Source: Belliella filtrata (GTDB lineage Bacteria > Bacteroidota > Bacteroidia > Cytophagales > Cyclobacteriaceae). Taken from it: DNA of 64,000 nt. Numbering within the stretch: the first letter of the stretch is position 1; every line of letters starts with the position of its first letter. Location: assembly GCF_022549775.1 (NCBI RefSeq), contig NZ_JAKZGP010000016.1, forward strand, positions 1 through 64,000. The letters are read 5' to 3'. Position numbers and translations under genes: made by a program. Below are positions 1-9,201 of this stretch, in pieces. The notes under the pieces are model-generated. The model was given only the letters and a program-made list of their open reading frames with translations. It made no database searches and was not told the DNA's origin.

Positions 1-109
1 ATGCATGTGACTCAGGTTCAGTTATATAGGATTTTTTACGTTCCTTTTGAATAGCCCGAAGATTAATTCTTAAGCATAGTTGTAACAACCTAACAATCAA
101 CTTGAAAAT
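1..109. other. Window edge, no assignable gene
   Basis: Frame 1 of the plus strand is open from the first base to a TAG at 52-54 (17 codons), so it could be the tail of a gene entering from the left, but it is too short to judge. The remaining bases up to the stop codon of the minus-strand TPM gene hold nothing I recognise. Confidence 0.2.
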
Positions 110-811
110 TTATGCTCGGAATTGCTGATAAACATCACTACGCTGATTTGTTGGCTTTTTCCCAATAGGCACTTTTTTAATTATTTGATAACTCATCCAT
201 TTCAAGATCATAAACCCTAAAAGGAATATCAAGAGTGAATAAATCAAATTTTCGAGATTTCTATCCCAGAATGAGCTTTGTAGCGTCTTTGCAAATAGTT
301 CTTCTGATTCTACATCTCCAGTAAGTATGGTGTGAATGGCCGCAGCTGCCTTTAACATTCCCTCATCAAACCTTCCTTCTTGAAAGTTTGGTACCAAATA
401 AGTTTCACCAATTCTTTTAAGCATGGCATCAGGCAATACACCTTCCATACCATAGCCTGTAATGAACCTATATACCTTACGCTTTTTTGCAACAAGAAGT
501 AAAAGCCCGTTATCATTTTGAGATTTACCAATCGACCAACTTTTAAAAACTTCCAATGCATATTCAAAATCATCATCCCCAATGAAATCTTCAATGATCA
601 CCATGGCAAATTCAGAGGAACTTTTTAGCTCAATTTCCTGAGCAACTACATTCAATGAATCTTCCGTTTGCTGATTAATGACATAATCTGGATTGCTTAC
701 GAAAAATTCCTGTCCCTTTTCTTTTGGACTTGGTAGTTCACTTACTCCATGCTGAGCAGATGTAAGGTGAGTTAAAAATATAATGATTATGATAATATTG
801 ATCTTCTTCAA
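110..811 (-). CDS. TPM-domain (TLP18.3/Psb32/MOLO-1) exported membrane protein
   Basis: This 233-residue protein has a signal peptide (about 1-19, ending TSAQ), a TPM domain (roughly 40-165) and one membrane helix near 186-206 followed by a basic tail. The TPM signature is visible in NDNGLLLLVAKKRKVYRFIT and the following GYGMEGVLPD. Members of this family sit in the envelope facing the periplasm; some plant members have phosphatase activity and others are linked to membrane protein quality control, so the biochemical role here is open. It is shorter than the TPM proteins that end in a Gly-rich tail. It is transcribed in the same direction as the lipoprotein gene to its right, about 100 bp away, with no evidence of a tight operon. 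Confidence 0.8.
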   Translation of the reverse strand: MKKINIIIIIIFLTHLTSAQHGVSELPSPKEKGQEFFVSNPDYVINQQTEDSLNVVAQEIELKSSSEFAMVIIEDFIGDDDFEYALEVFKSWSIGKSQNDNGLLLLVAKKRKVYRFITGYGMEGVLPDAMLKRIGETYLVPNFQEGRFDEGMLKAAAAIHTILTGDVESEELFAKTLQSSFWDRNLENLIYSLLIFLLGFMILKWMSYQIIKKVPIGKKPTNQRSDVYQQFRA

Positions 812-909
812 AGTATGTTTAATTTGAAGTTTTATCAGCTTAGAAGGATTTTTTTAAATCACTTACTAATCAAATCTTATAAATTAAGTTTTATCAAAAT
901 TTCAATTTC

Positions 910-1722
910 TTAAAGTTCGGAGTCAGGATCTATAATCAATGCCGCCACAATAATTCCTGCCAATGCGAGTGTTAAACCTACACCAACCCCTTTTACCTCA
1001 TAAAAACTTGAGACATCTTCTCTATTACGCATTCTGTAGTCTACTTCTTTGATAGTCATACCGGTAACTTTTGCATAGCTAGATAAAAAATAGTTTTGTG
1101 TTAGTGTATTGGTGGATGTTGGTTGGTTATCCTTGTCTAAAGTTGAGTAATTTACATAACTCGTTAATTTAATTGGAGAATTTGATTCATTAAAGAACCT
1201 TACTCTCATAGGGGTAGCTTGGTCAAAAAGTGGGTAATTCGTTACACCTTCATCGAATCTTTGACCCAAGAGATTTCGCTTTTCTTCAATTACATTCACC
1301 GAAGTACTTTCTGCGTAGCTATGAGGTGGTATGATGATCGTGTTTGGGTTTGATTCCATCTCTCCATTGAATACAAAAGTGTTACCTATTGCTAGTAAGT
1401 CTTGATCAAGAATTCCAAAGATCGTAGACTTACCATCAACAAAGCCCATTGCTCGACCATTCACTGTCATCGTCGACTTCGTCATATTGATCAATAATGG
1501 CTGATCGGTATAGTTTTCCATTCTCACTTGAACTTTTCCAGAAGCTTTATTGAAAGCATGAGAAATTCCCAAAGTGTCATTTTTCACAAGAAGATTTCCC
1601 GATTCATTGACAAAGCCTTCTTTATCATAATTGTCCCACGTTCCTATGTAGTGCGTAGAACAATTGAAAAATAGAAATGAGGTCAAAAAAAGATAAATGA
1701 TGTTAGTGAGGAGATTTTTCAT
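910..1722 (-). CDS. Hypothetical lipoprotein with C-terminal membrane helix
   Basis: I place the start at the ATG at 1722, which gives a 270-residue protein beginning MKNLLTNIIYLF with a lipobox-like LFFNC (Cys21). The longer open frame upstream adds 24 charged residues that would bury the signal. The body is rich in beta-type sequence, and the last 25 residues form a Gly/Ala/Ile-rich hydrophobic helix ending in DPDSEL. That arrangement, lipid anchor plus C-terminal helix, is unusual for a simple lipoprotein. I do not recognise a family. It may be envelope associated; nothing in the neighbourhood suggests a specific role. Confidence 0.65.
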   Translation of the reverse strand: MKNLLTNIIYLFLTSFLFFNCSTHYIGTWDNYDKEGFVNESGNLLVKNDTLGISHAFNKASGKVQVRMENYTDQPLLINMTKSTMTVNGRAMGFVDGKSTIFGILDQDLLAIGNTFVFNGEMESNPNTIIIPPHSYAESTSVNVIEEKRNLLGQRFDEGVTNYPLFDQATPMRVRFFNESNSPIKLTSYVNYSTLDKDNQPTSTNTLTQNYFLSSYAKVTGMTIKEVDYRMRNREDVSSFYEVKGVGVGLTLALAGIIVAALIIDPDSEL

Positions 1723-1814
1723 ATCATGTATTTTGATCTTAGTTATCTTACGGATTATTTGACAAAAGTTTTCTTTATCATTAAAAAAAAGCATCTAGAC
1801 ACAATAAAATCTTA

Positions 1815-2777
1815 TCACTCACCAAGAAAAGATAAAAAGCGTAACTCTGCCCAAGTAAACTCTTGTCCTTGTACCATAAATCCTGTATGTCCACCTCTAA
1901 TGGGCATTTCAAGATAGATATTCCGAGATTTTTGAGCCAAATTAATTGGATAACACCTACCATAAAGTAAAGGATCATTTTGTGCATTGATAATTAATGT
2001 TGGGATTTGGATATCCGCTATCCAATTATCCGCACTAACAGAACTATAAAAATCTGCTGCGTCTTTATAGCCATGTATTTTTGCAGTAAAGTGTGTGTCA
2101 AATGAAGTGAAGTCTTCCACCCTATCTAGCAACTCGAGATCTACCAATCCTGGAAATTGTGCGCCTTTAAGTCGCATCTTTAGCTTAAGCTTTTTCAAAA
2201 ATCGCTTTCTATAAAATGCATTTCCTTTAAAAGAAAGGGTTGCAGCAGAATCTGTCAAGTTACATGGTGTAGAATATACGGCTGCTTTTTTGATTTTTGA
2301 ACTTAAGTCAACTCCTTTTTCCCCCAAGTATTTCAAAGTCTGTGCCCCTCCCATACTAATACCTACAAGAAAAATATCATTGTAAGGACTAGCGGATTCA
2401 ACATGATCGATCACAGTATCCAAATCATACGTAGCACCATGATGATACATGATAGCTTGTTTGTTCATCTCTCCACTACAAGTTCTATTATTCCATGCCA
2501 AGGCATCGATTCCATGCTGATTGAATAATTTTACCAAAGCTTTTGCATAATGCCTGTGAGAACTCCCTTCTAATCCATGAGAAATGATGAGCAGTTTCTT
2601 ACTTCCTACTTTGGACCAGTCCAAATCCAGAAAATCATCGTCTGGAGTTACAATTCTTTCACGACTATAAATTACTCCTTCTATTTTTCTAAAGATACTT
2701 GGAATAATAGTCTCTAAATGCCCGTTGAATAGGTATTTGGGAGGTTTAGAATATGTGGAGTCAGAAATAAGAGGCAT
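1815..2777 (-). CDS. YheT-like alpha/beta hydrolase
   Basis: This is a 320-residue cytoplasmic alpha/beta hydrolase of the YheT/AB-hydrolase-4 type (UPF0017). The family N-terminal motif NGHLETIIPSIFRK lies at about 18-31. The catalytic triad can be read as Ser141 in GISMGG, Asp268 in NAQNDPLL and His297 in RGGHTGF; the oxyanion HGLEGSSH follows the second strand at about 67-74. YheT relatives are short-chain esterases of uncertain natural substrate. The length is normal for the family. The gene is divergent from the M20 amidohydrolase gene, with about 90 bp between the two start codons for both promoters. No operon partner is evident. Confidence 0.85.
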   Translation of the reverse strand: MPLISDSTYSKPPKYLFNGHLETIIPSIFRKIEGVIYSRERIVTPDDDFLDLDWSKVGSKKLLIISHGLEGSSHRHYAKALVKLFNQHGIDALAWNNRTCSGEMNKQAIMYHHGATYDLDTVIDHVESASPYNDIFLVGISMGGAQTLKYLGEKGVDLSSKIKKAAVYSTPCNLTDSAATLSFKGNAFYRKRFLKKLKLKMRLKGAQFPGLVDLELLDRVEDFTSFDTHFTAKIHGYKDAADFYSSVSADNWIADIQIPTLIINAQNDPLLYGRCYPINLAQKSRNIYLEMPIRGGHTGFMVQGQEFTWAELRFLSFLGE

Positions 2778-2869
2778 GATAGAAAGCTACTTTTAGCTAC
2801 TAAAGTAAAAAACATATCGGCTAATCAGCAATTTTTTTGTTAATTCAATATTCAAAGCCAAAAATTAAA

Positions 2870-4204
2870 ATGAAACTATACCTCTCGTTACTAAGCGTTT
2901 TGCTATTCGTTTTTAGTGTTCAAGCACAAGATTTAGATCGATCTATTGCTGATTTCTACCCCTATTTGGATAAGATGTACAAGGAGCTGCATCAAAACCC
3001 AGAACTTTCTTTGCAAGAAAAAGAAACATCAGCAAGAATGGCCAAAGAGTTAGCCTCTCTAGGGTATGAAGTGACTGAGAAAATTGGTGGATATGGAGTA
3101 GTAGGCATGTTCCAAAATGGCCCAGGCCCTGTACTACTCATACGTACTGATATGGATGCACTTCCTATGGAAGAAAAAACTGGTCTGCCATACGCCTCTA
3201 CCAAAAAGGGAGTTGGTAATGATGGAAAAGAAACCTTTATCGCACATTCCTGTGGTCATGATATTCACATGTCTGTGTTCATCGGTACTGCAAAAATGAT
3301 GAAGGACTACAAAGACAATTGGAGAGGAACATTGATAATGGTCGCGCAGCCAGCTGAAGAAAATGGTTTGGGAGCCTATAATATGCTAAAAGACGGATTA
3401 TATGAAAAGTTTCCACATCCAGACTTTGCGATAGCCTTGCATGATGATCCGTTTTTAGCGGCTGGTCAGCTTGGGTACAAAGCTGGGCCTTTGATGGCAG
3501 GAGTCGATATGATGAATGTAAAGATCTTCGGCGAAGGTGGTCATGGGGCTGCCCCTCACAAGACAATAGACCCCGTAGTACTCAGTGCACAGATCATCCA
3601 AGCTTACCAGACTATTGTCAGTCGCAACCTCACTCCCACTGATCCAGCTGTCATTACTGTAGGCGCTATTCACGGAGGCTCAGTACACAATATCATTCCA
3701 GATGAAGTTTTGATGCAGCTCACAATCAGAACATACGACTTGGATGTAAGAGAAAAAATTATCAATAGAGTCAAGGAAATAAGTGAACATTATGCGCGCG
3801 CTGCTGGATTAGATGAGCATAAAATGCCAGAATACTGGATAAGAGATCCATTTACAAAACCTCTTATCAATGATGAAAAACTTACTAATCAGATGATAGA
3901 AGTGTTCAGGCAAAATTTTGGTGATGAGAATCTTATACCTATAGATGCACAAATGATAGGTGAAGACTTTAGTGCTTATGGCAATGAGGAAAGAAAAATT
4001 CCAATCAGTATGTTTTTTCTTGGAGCTAATGATCCAGGTTTTCTTCAAAAACAAAAAGCTGAAGGAAAGGAAATACCAGGACTGCACAGTCCCTACTTTG
4101 CTCCTGTACCAGAACCGACGATCAAAACTGGTGTAAAGGCCATGACTTCCTTTGCCATGGATATATTGGCCAACAAGGAAGTTATGATGGACATCAACAA
4201 GTAA
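2870..4204 (+). CDS. Secreted M20-family amidohydrolase
   Basis: The ATG at 2870 gives 444 residues with a clear signal peptide (MKLYLSLLSVLLFVFSVQAQ). The earlier TTG in the same frame adds an unlikely N-terminal extension. The protein belongs to the M20 dipeptidase/IAA-amino-acid hydrolase group: metal ligands are visible in AHSCGHDIHMSVF, with the DMDALPM motif before it, PAEEN after it and the late GEDFSAYG. These enzymes use two metal ions to cleave amide bonds of N-acyl amino acids or peptides. Export suggests a periplasmic scavenging role. It is a single-gene unit with a hairpin terminator about 160 bp downstream. Confidence 0.9.
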   Translation: MKLYLSLLSVLLFVFSVQAQDLDRSIADFYPYLDKMYKELHQNPELSLQEKETSARMAKELASLGYEVTEKIGGYGVVGMFQNGPGPVLLIRTDMDALPMEEKTGLPYASTKKGVGNDGKETFIAHSCGHDIHMSVFIGTAKMMKDYKDNWRGTLIMVAQPAEENGLGAYNMLKDGLYEKFPHPDFAIALHDDPFLAAGQLGYKAGPLMAGVDMMNVKIFGEGGHGAAPHKTIDPVVLSAQIIQAYQTIVSRNLTPTDPAVITVGAIHGGSVHNIIPDEVLMQLTIRTYDLDVREKIINRVKEISEHYARAAGLDEHKMPEYWIRDPFTKPLINDEKLTNQMIEVFRQNFGDENLIPIDAQMIGEDFSAYGNEERKIPISMFFLGANDPGFLQKQKAEGKEIPGLHSPYFAPVPEPTIKTGVKAMTSFAMDILANKEVMMDINK

Positions 4205-4363
4205 AACATTTCTTTTTTTAAAAGAAGCATATTAATTAAGCCAAAAAAGGTTCTGAAAGCTTAACAATAGGTTCATGAATACATAACAGGTAGCGTCTTA
4301 CAATCTATCATATTTGTAGTAGAAATCTTTCTTCATAGGATATTTAGGATTTAGAAGTTCAAT

Positions 4364-4396
4364 AAAACGACTTGATCATTCAGGTCGTTTTTTTTT
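4364..4396 (+). terminator. Rho-independent terminator
   Basis: Twelve-base arms AAAACGACTTGA and TCAGGTCGTTTT (one G-U pair) flank a TCAT loop and run into a T tract. It ends transcription from the amidohydrolase side about 70 bp before the TonB receptor promoter. A short independent transcript ending here cannot be excluded. Confidence 0.75.
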
Positions 4397-4425
4397 ATCA
4401 ATAGGGAACTTATTGTATAAATATT

Positions 4426-4454
4426 TACCTTTGTTTTTGTAACAATATTGCAAA
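4426..4454 (+). promoter_or_regulatory. Promoter -7 box and metal-type operator of the TonB receptor gene
   Basis: A Bacteroidota-type -7 box TACCTTTG lies at 4426-4433. It is followed at 4436-4454 by the imperfect palindrome TTTGTAACAATATTGCAAA. The same 19-bp sequence, with 16 identical bases, lies at the promoter of the His-rich lipoprotein gene at 6868. A Fur/Zur-family repressor is the natural candidate; the binding protein is not in this window. Confidence 0.55.
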
Positions 4455-4466
4455 AACGAATTTCAA

Positions 4467-6827
4467 TTGATTTCCAGATATATTCTAGGGCTAATATTGC
4501 TCTTAACTATTCACATTTCTTTTGCCCAATCTTCCCTAGAGCTAAAGGGAAAAGTACATGAAGACTCGGGTGAACCTCTTCAAGCTATCGTATCAATTCA
4601 TGAGTTGGGAAAGTATACTGTTGCTGACCCTGACGGGAATTTTTCTTTTAAAGGATTGAATGAGGGAGTCTATCATCTTCACATTACACATATGGGGTTT
4701 CGTTCTTATAGCAAGAATGTTTCTGTAACTCAACAGCGTTCCGAGCTTTACATTATCCTAAAACCATCCGATATCCTGATGGATGCGATGACCGTAGAGG
4801 CTAATCCATTCAAGAATGGCCCACTAGAACAATCCCAGACTATCTTGATTGTAGACAGGGAGTTTATAAATAAAAATAATGGTGGCACCTTTGCCAATTC
4901 TATAGAAAAACTCCCTGGAATATCTACCATCAATACTGGCGTAGGAATCAGCAAGCCAGTGATCAGAGGTATGAGTTTCAATAGAATCGTGGTCAACGAT
5001 CGAGGCATCAAGCAAGAAGGACAACAATGGGGTGCAGATCATGGATTAGAAATTGATCCATTCGATGTAGACAGGGTAGAAATTATCAAAGGCCCAGCAT
5101 CATTGATGTACGGCTCAGATGGGATGGCAGGTGTGATCAACATAAGCCCTGCTGGCTTTATGCAAAACAACGAAATTGAGCTAAACTATTCTGGCTTTTA
5201 CAGATCCAATAACGATATGTATTCTAATTCATTGGCATTGGATGGTAATGAAGGAGATTTTGTATTTAGGGGCAGGTTGACTACTCAGGATTATGCTGAT
5301 TATAAAATACCAGCAGATCGCTTTTCTTACGCAGGGTTTATATTACCGATATATGAAAATAGGCTAAAGAATACAGCAGGCAAAGAGAGGCATTTCTCCC
5401 TGATGGGTGGCGTCCAAAAAAAATGGGGATACTCGACCATAACTGTAAGTAGATTTGCTCAAAATGCTGGGATTTTTGTTGGTGCAGTAGGTATTCCAAA
5501 TAGCTATAACCTGAGAAGTGATGGAGATTTTAGAAACATAGATATCCCTAATCAAGATAATAGCCATTTAAAAGTAATATGGAACAATAGTATTCAGATT
5601 GGGAAATCATGGATGGAGGTCGATTTAGGTTATCAGAAAAATCAAAGAGAAGAAAATTCATTTCCCCATAATCAAGGTGTGGGTCAAACAGATTTTGGAA
5701 ATCTAGCACTAGGTTTAGATTTGGATGTTTACACAGCCAATCTCCGATTCAACAAGCAGCACAATGAAAAAACACAATCCATCATAGGGTTCAATGCTCA
5801 AAAATCAATTAATCAAAAAAGTGGTTTTGAATTTCTTCTTCCAGACTTTAGTTCTTTTCAAGGTGGCTTGTTTTACTTTGGAGAATACAAAGCTTTGAGC
5901 AACCTTGTTTTTAATGCCGGTCTTAGGCTGGACGGAGCTAGCCACGATATCCAAGAACATTTGCAGCCTTTGTATCAAAATGGAAGACCGACAGGAGAGC
6001 TTGATCAGCGAAACCCAGATATAGAAAGATCATTTGGCAACTTTAGCGGTAGTGCAGGGATGTCATGGGTTTTCATGGAAAATTTTAATCTCAAATTTAA
6101 TTTTGGAAGTGCATTCAGAATCCCGACCCCAATCGAGCTTGCTACCAACGGTATTCATCATGGAAACTTCAGGCATGAAGTAGGAAATGCCAACCTTGAT
6201 GGAGAGAGAAGCTATCAGTTTGACTGGAATCTAGCTTACTCAAAACCAAAGTTTCTGATTACATTTAGTCCATTCTGGGGATATTTTGATCAATACATAT
6301 ACTTAGCCCCAGCCCCAAGGTTCTCCCCACTGCCAGGTGCTAGTCTCTTATGGGAATATAGACAGGATAATGCCATTTTCTCAGGTTTTGAATTAATGAG
6401 TCAATTTAATCCAATAAAAAATCTGAGCTTTTCTTTGGCTCTGGAATATGTACACAGCCAAAATTTGAACACGGGACTCCCCCTACCATTGACACCACCA
6501 TTTTCGAGTTTGCTTGGTGTTGAATATAAGCTTCCTGAGTTTTCAGGACCAATTGGTGAAATTTTTCTATTTGCCGAATATAGGTCAGTATCAGCCCAAG
6601 AGAGAGTTGATAGAAATGAACGAATTACACCTGGATATCACCTTTTGGAAATGGGTCTTGGCTGGGATTTGAAGGTGAGAAATCAAGCGTTTAAATTTCA
6701 GCTATCGGGACAGAATCTTACCAATGAAGTCTATTTCAATCACCTGAGTAGGTATAGGCTACTCAATCTTCCCGAGCAAGGTCGAAACATTTCGCTTAGC
6801 CTAAATATTCCTGTTTCATTGAGATAA
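4467..6827 (+). CDS. TonB-dependent outer-membrane receptor, probable metal uptake
   Basis: This 786-residue receptor starts at a TTG; the frame is closed by a stop at 4440 and offers no ATG in front of the signal peptide MISRYILGLILLLTIHISFAQ. Domains in order are a carboxypeptidase-like regulatory domain (about 23-105), a plug (about 125-215, with RVEIIKGPASLMYGSDGMAG) and a beta-barrel to the C-terminus. It imports a substrate across the outer membrane using TonB energy. Two His-rich lipoproteins follow, and the first shares an operator with this gene, so zinc or another transition metal is the likeliest cargo. A heme or siderophore ligand is not excluded. Confidence 0.88.
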   Translation: MISRYILGLILLLTIHISFAQSSLELKGKVHEDSGEPLQAIVSIHELGKYTVADPDGNFSFKGLNEGVYHLHITHMGFRSYSKNVSVTQQRSELYIILKPSDILMDAMTVEANPFKNGPLEQSQTILIVDREFINKNNGGTFANSIEKLPGISTINTGVGISKPVIRGMSFNRIVVNDRGIKQEGQQWGADHGLEIDPFDVDRVEIIKGPASLMYGSDGMAGVINISPAGFMQNNEIELNYSGFYRSNNDMYSNSLALDGNEGDFVFRGRLTTQDYADYKIPADRFSYAGFILPIYENRLKNTAGKERHFSLMGGVQKKWGYSTITVSRFAQNAGIFVGAVGIPNSYNLRSDGDFRNIDIPNQDNSHLKVIWNNSIQIGKSWMEVDLGYQKNQREENSFPHNQGVGQTDFGNLALGLDLDVYTANLRFNKQHNEKTQSIIGFNAQKSINQKSGFEFLLPDFSSFQGGLFYFGEYKALSNLVFNAGLRLDGASHDIQEHLQPLYQNGRPTGELDQRNPDIERSFGNFSGSAGMSWVFMENFNLKFNFGSAFRIPTPIELATNGIHHGNFRHEVGNANLDGERSYQFDWNLAYSKPKFLITFSPFWGYFDQYIYLAPAPRFSPLPGASLLWEYRQDNAIFSGFELMSQFNPIKNLSFSLALEYVHSQNLNTGLPLPLTPPFSSLLGVEYKLPEFSGPIGEIFLFAEYRSVSAQERVDRNERITPGYHLLEMGLGWDLKVRNQAFKFQLSGQNLTNEVYFNHLSRYRLLNLPEQGRNISLSLNIPVSLR

Positions 6828-6840
6828 TTTCATTTTTTTC

Positions 6841-6886
6841 TTGAGTCTTAACTCAAAGCAAAGTATATTTGCAACTATATTGCACA
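6841..6886 (+). promoter_or_regulatory. Promoter and metal-type operator of the His-rich lipoprotein gene
   Basis: A TTG at 6841-6843 and TATATTTG at 6864-6871 are 20 bp apart, close to the Bacteroidota promoter pattern. The operator-like TTTGCAACTATATTGCACA (6868-6886) overlaps the -7 box, so a bound repressor would block the polymerase. It carries the inverted GCAA/TTGC arms that match the site at 4436. Confidence 0.55.
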
Positions 6887-6919
6887 TACAACAAAATTGC
6901 ATTACATTATTTAACTACT

Positions 6920-7864
6920 ATGAAAAAGAATTTAGGATTATTGGCTATTGCAGGATTGATGACATTTGCCTGTACTGAAAATGAAGATCCAAGTGCATTG
7001 GATCTAGATGCTCCAGTGATAGGATTTGCTGAGAATAGAGATGGGTTCAGACCAGCAAACAATGAGGTGAGAGCAACAACTACAGATCACCTACACTTGA
7101 GGTTTAGTGTAAGTGATGAATCTGGAATTGGTTCTATTCTGGTGGATATTCACAATACCTTTGATGGTCATACACATGGAAGAATTCAAAGTGATTTTGA
7201 GGCTTTGAATGTTAAAGATACTTATAGTCCTGATGCGAGTAACGCAGCTTTTAGATTTCCAGAAGGAGCCACTTTTCACAATGTAGATGGGTCTACAACA
7301 GATATTTACTGGGATGGGCCTAGCTCCAGAGTAGATGGAAATGTATTGGCTGGACCATATGATATTATCATCTCAGCTGTTGATATTCATGGAAATCAGA
7401 CAGGTTATGCAGACGGGTCTAACTACTTGGCAACTTTCTTCATTGAAAGACCATATGCACCTGTAATTGAAGTAAGCAACCTTGAAGATGATGAACTAGA
7501 AGGCGAACCAGGAGAAGTTCTTGAGCTTTCAGGAAGAATTGCAAAAGGTGCTCACGAGCTTAGCTCTGATATCAAGTTTATATGGATTAGATTAGCCGAA
7601 GAGCATGATGATCATCATCATGGAGCTGGTCACAGGGTAATGGACGAAACTTTTTATGAAAAAATGTGGGGTCAGTCTACTTGGAGAACAAACTTATCTG
7701 GACCAGAACTACCAAACGTTAACGAACTTAGATTTGAAGATATCCTATCTGGAGAGCATGCTATCACTTTGCCTACTGGGGAAGATCATTTAGATTTGAT
7801 CATTTGGGTGGAAGATATCAATGGAAATGTTACTCAAAAGACTTATGAGGTACATGCTCATTAA
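6920..7864 (+). CDS. His-rich DUF4625-like lipoprotein
   Basis: I take the ATG at 6920 (MKKNLGLLAIAGLMTFACTEN, lipobox Cys18); the longer frame begins inside the promoter. The 314-residue protein appears to have two Ig-like or DUF4625-like repeats. The first contains DIHNTFDGHTHGR; the second contains the His cluster EEHDDHHHGAGHR, and the protein ends EVHAH. Such His runs suit metal binding at the outer-membrane surface or periplasm. It probably works with the receptor just upstream, either feeding or buffering the metal. The DUF4625 assignment is by memory of the family pattern and is moderate. A strong terminator follows. Confidence 0.72.
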   Translation: MKKNLGLLAIAGLMTFACTENEDPSALDLDAPVIGFAENRDGFRPANNEVRATTTDHLHLRFSVSDESGIGSILVDIHNTFDGHTHGRIQSDFEALNVKDTYSPDASNAAFRFPEGATFHNVDGSTTDIYWDGPSSRVDGNVLAGPYDIIISAVDIHGNQTGYADGSNYLATFFIERPYAPVIEVSNLEDDELEGEPGEVLELSGRIAKGAHELSSDIKFIWIRLAEEHDDHHHGAGHRVMDETFYEKMWGQSTWRTNLSGPELPNVNELRFEDILSGEHAITLPTGEDHLDLIIWVEDINGNVTQKTYEVHAH

Positions 7865-7882
7865 GAGATAATACTTATATTT

Positions 7883-7918
7883 AGAGGAAAATCAGTACTG
7901 GTTTTCCTCTTTTTTATT
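7883..7918 (+). terminator. Rho-independent terminator
   Basis: Perfect nine-base arms AGAGGAAAA and TTTTCCTCT with a ten-base loop run into a long T tract. It lies 20 bp after the DUF4625-like gene and should separate it from the next small lipoprotein gene. Confidence 0.85.
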
Positions 7919-7948
7919 TTATAAAATCAACAAAACCATTCCTTAAAG

Positions 7949-8389
7949 ATGAACACATTCAATAAATTCAGTTATGCAATTATCTTTACTCTTGGTCTTC
8001 TGATGTCTTGCAACAGCAAATCAGGACATGATCACCACCATGAGGATGTCGACGATGAATATCTCATCGAAGCCAATAGGATCCACCAACAGTCATTAGA
8101 CATCAGAGAAGAATTGCTTCAAGTAGAGAAAGACCTTAAAGAGGCTGAGATTGACTATACCGATTTGAAAGAAGAATTAAAAATTTGGGATAAAGACATC
8201 ATTGAAGTCCCTGGGTTTGAACACTCACATGATGATGAGCATCAGCGCAAATACCATGTACATAACCCTATGAAGGAATTTACTCCAGAAGAGCATAAAA
8301 ATTACCAAGAAGTCATGCACGATGAAATCGTGGAACTATCTTCTAAGCTAAAAAGAAGACTCAGCAATGATGTAATGGCAGATGATTAA
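7949..8389 (+). CDS. Small His-rich lipoprotein
   Basis: This 146-residue lipoprotein has a signal ending LLMSC (Cys21) and two His-rich segments, GHDHHHEDVDDE just after the anchor and HSHDDEHQRKYHVHN near residue 95. The middle is a charged helix rich in Glu and Lys, likely coiled coil. The pattern suits a metal-binding or metal-buffering protein next to the TonB receptor. I know no named family for it. It follows a terminator by 30 bp, so it probably has its own promoter or lives on read-through. No copy of the 19-bp operator precedes it. Confidence 0.7.
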   Translation: MNTFNKFSYAIIFTLGLLMSCNSKSGHDHHHEDVDDEYLIEANRIHQQSLDIREELLQVEKDLKEAEIDYTDLKEELKIWDKDIIEVPGFEHSHDDEHQRKYHVHNPMKEFTPEEHKNYQEVMHDEIVELSSKLKRRLSNDVMADD

Positions 8390-8431
8390 GCAAAAGCTTT
8401 TAATAGTCAGCTATTGAATTTTTATAAAAAT

Positions 8432-8487
8432 AGCCTCACAAACACGATGAAATAATACCAAATCTCTTCGAACTTGTGAGGCTTTTT
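8432..8487. terminator. Bidirectional terminator hairpin
   Basis: Ten-base arms AGCCTCACAA (8432-8441) and TTGTGAGGCT (8474-8483) with A-rich and T-rich flanks sit between two convergent genes. They can end transcription from both sides. Confidence 0.65.
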
Positions 8488-8551
8488 CAATCTATCTTAT
8501 CAATTTAGGTTTGCATGCAGCAGACATTTTCTAAATAGCACAATTGAAATT

Positions 8552-9064
8552 TTAATATTTTGAAGAACAGACAGCTATTGCTTCTTGATTGAAAGATGCC
8601 ATGCTATTGTCGTTGATGCCAATATTGCCAGCTACTAAAATCACTTCATAATCAGGACCACTTTCTGCCAAATGTACCTTTACATGCCCATCAAAACTCT
8701 TCATTTTATCAAAAGTTAAAACTTCTCCATTAGACAGCGTGCTTAGAATCGTTTTACTAGTTAGGTGTCTTTGATCTACAGGGTTCAGCTGATATGCAAT
8801 GGGTGCATCTACTCCATCATAAGAGTCAAAATGCAAGTGTGCAGGAAAGTAAAACTCATCATTAGATTTGGCACCATTTAAGTCAATGAACAACTCAAGT
8901 TGTCCCGACTTGAGTTCTTTAACCTCAACTTTTCCAGAATAATTAAAATCAGAACCCTGGTAGAGGTTATAGGTAATGCTGTTATCAGTATAAAGGTTTT
9001 CAGAATCGCTCTCACAGGCAAAAAATACTGGAAGTACAAACAGGATGAGGACTAACTTTTTCAT
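8552..9064 (-). CDS. Hypothetical lipoprotein, CHRD-like
   Basis: This 170-residue protein starts MKKLVLILFVLPVFFACESD, a lipoprotein signal with Cys17. The body is beta-rich with HLHFDSYDG near residue 90 and DGHVKVHLAESG near 130; spaced His pairs of this kind recall CHRD-domain proteins, but the match is by eye only. It is convergent with the His-rich lipoprotein gene, and the paired His residues invite a link to the metal locus, although no shared operator is seen at its promoter. The function is unknown. Confidence 0.65.
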   Translation of the reverse strand: MKKLVLILFVLPVFFACESDSENLYTDNSITYNLYQGSDFNYSGKVEVKELKSGQLELFIDLNGAKSNDEFYFPAHLHFDSYDGVDAPIAYQLNPVDQRHLTSKTILSTLSNGEVLTFDKMKSFDGHVKVHLAESGPDYEVILVAGNIGINDNSMASFNQEAIAVCSSKY

Positions 9065-9201
9065 GAGTTTCGTGTTTATATTTCAATAACGCAATAAATT
9101 TTAAATAAGTTAAAGAGAACTCAAAATAAATCTAAATTTTCATCCAAATTTAAGCATCTGCTTGAAGATTAACTTCAGTAAATCAAATTTGGAATCATGA
9201 C

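Noticed and set aside
4320-4396. Small RNA gene ending at the terminator before the TonB receptor
   Set aside because: The hairpin is good, but no promoter matching the Bacteroidota pattern precedes it convincingly, and it can be explained as the end of the amidohydrolase message.
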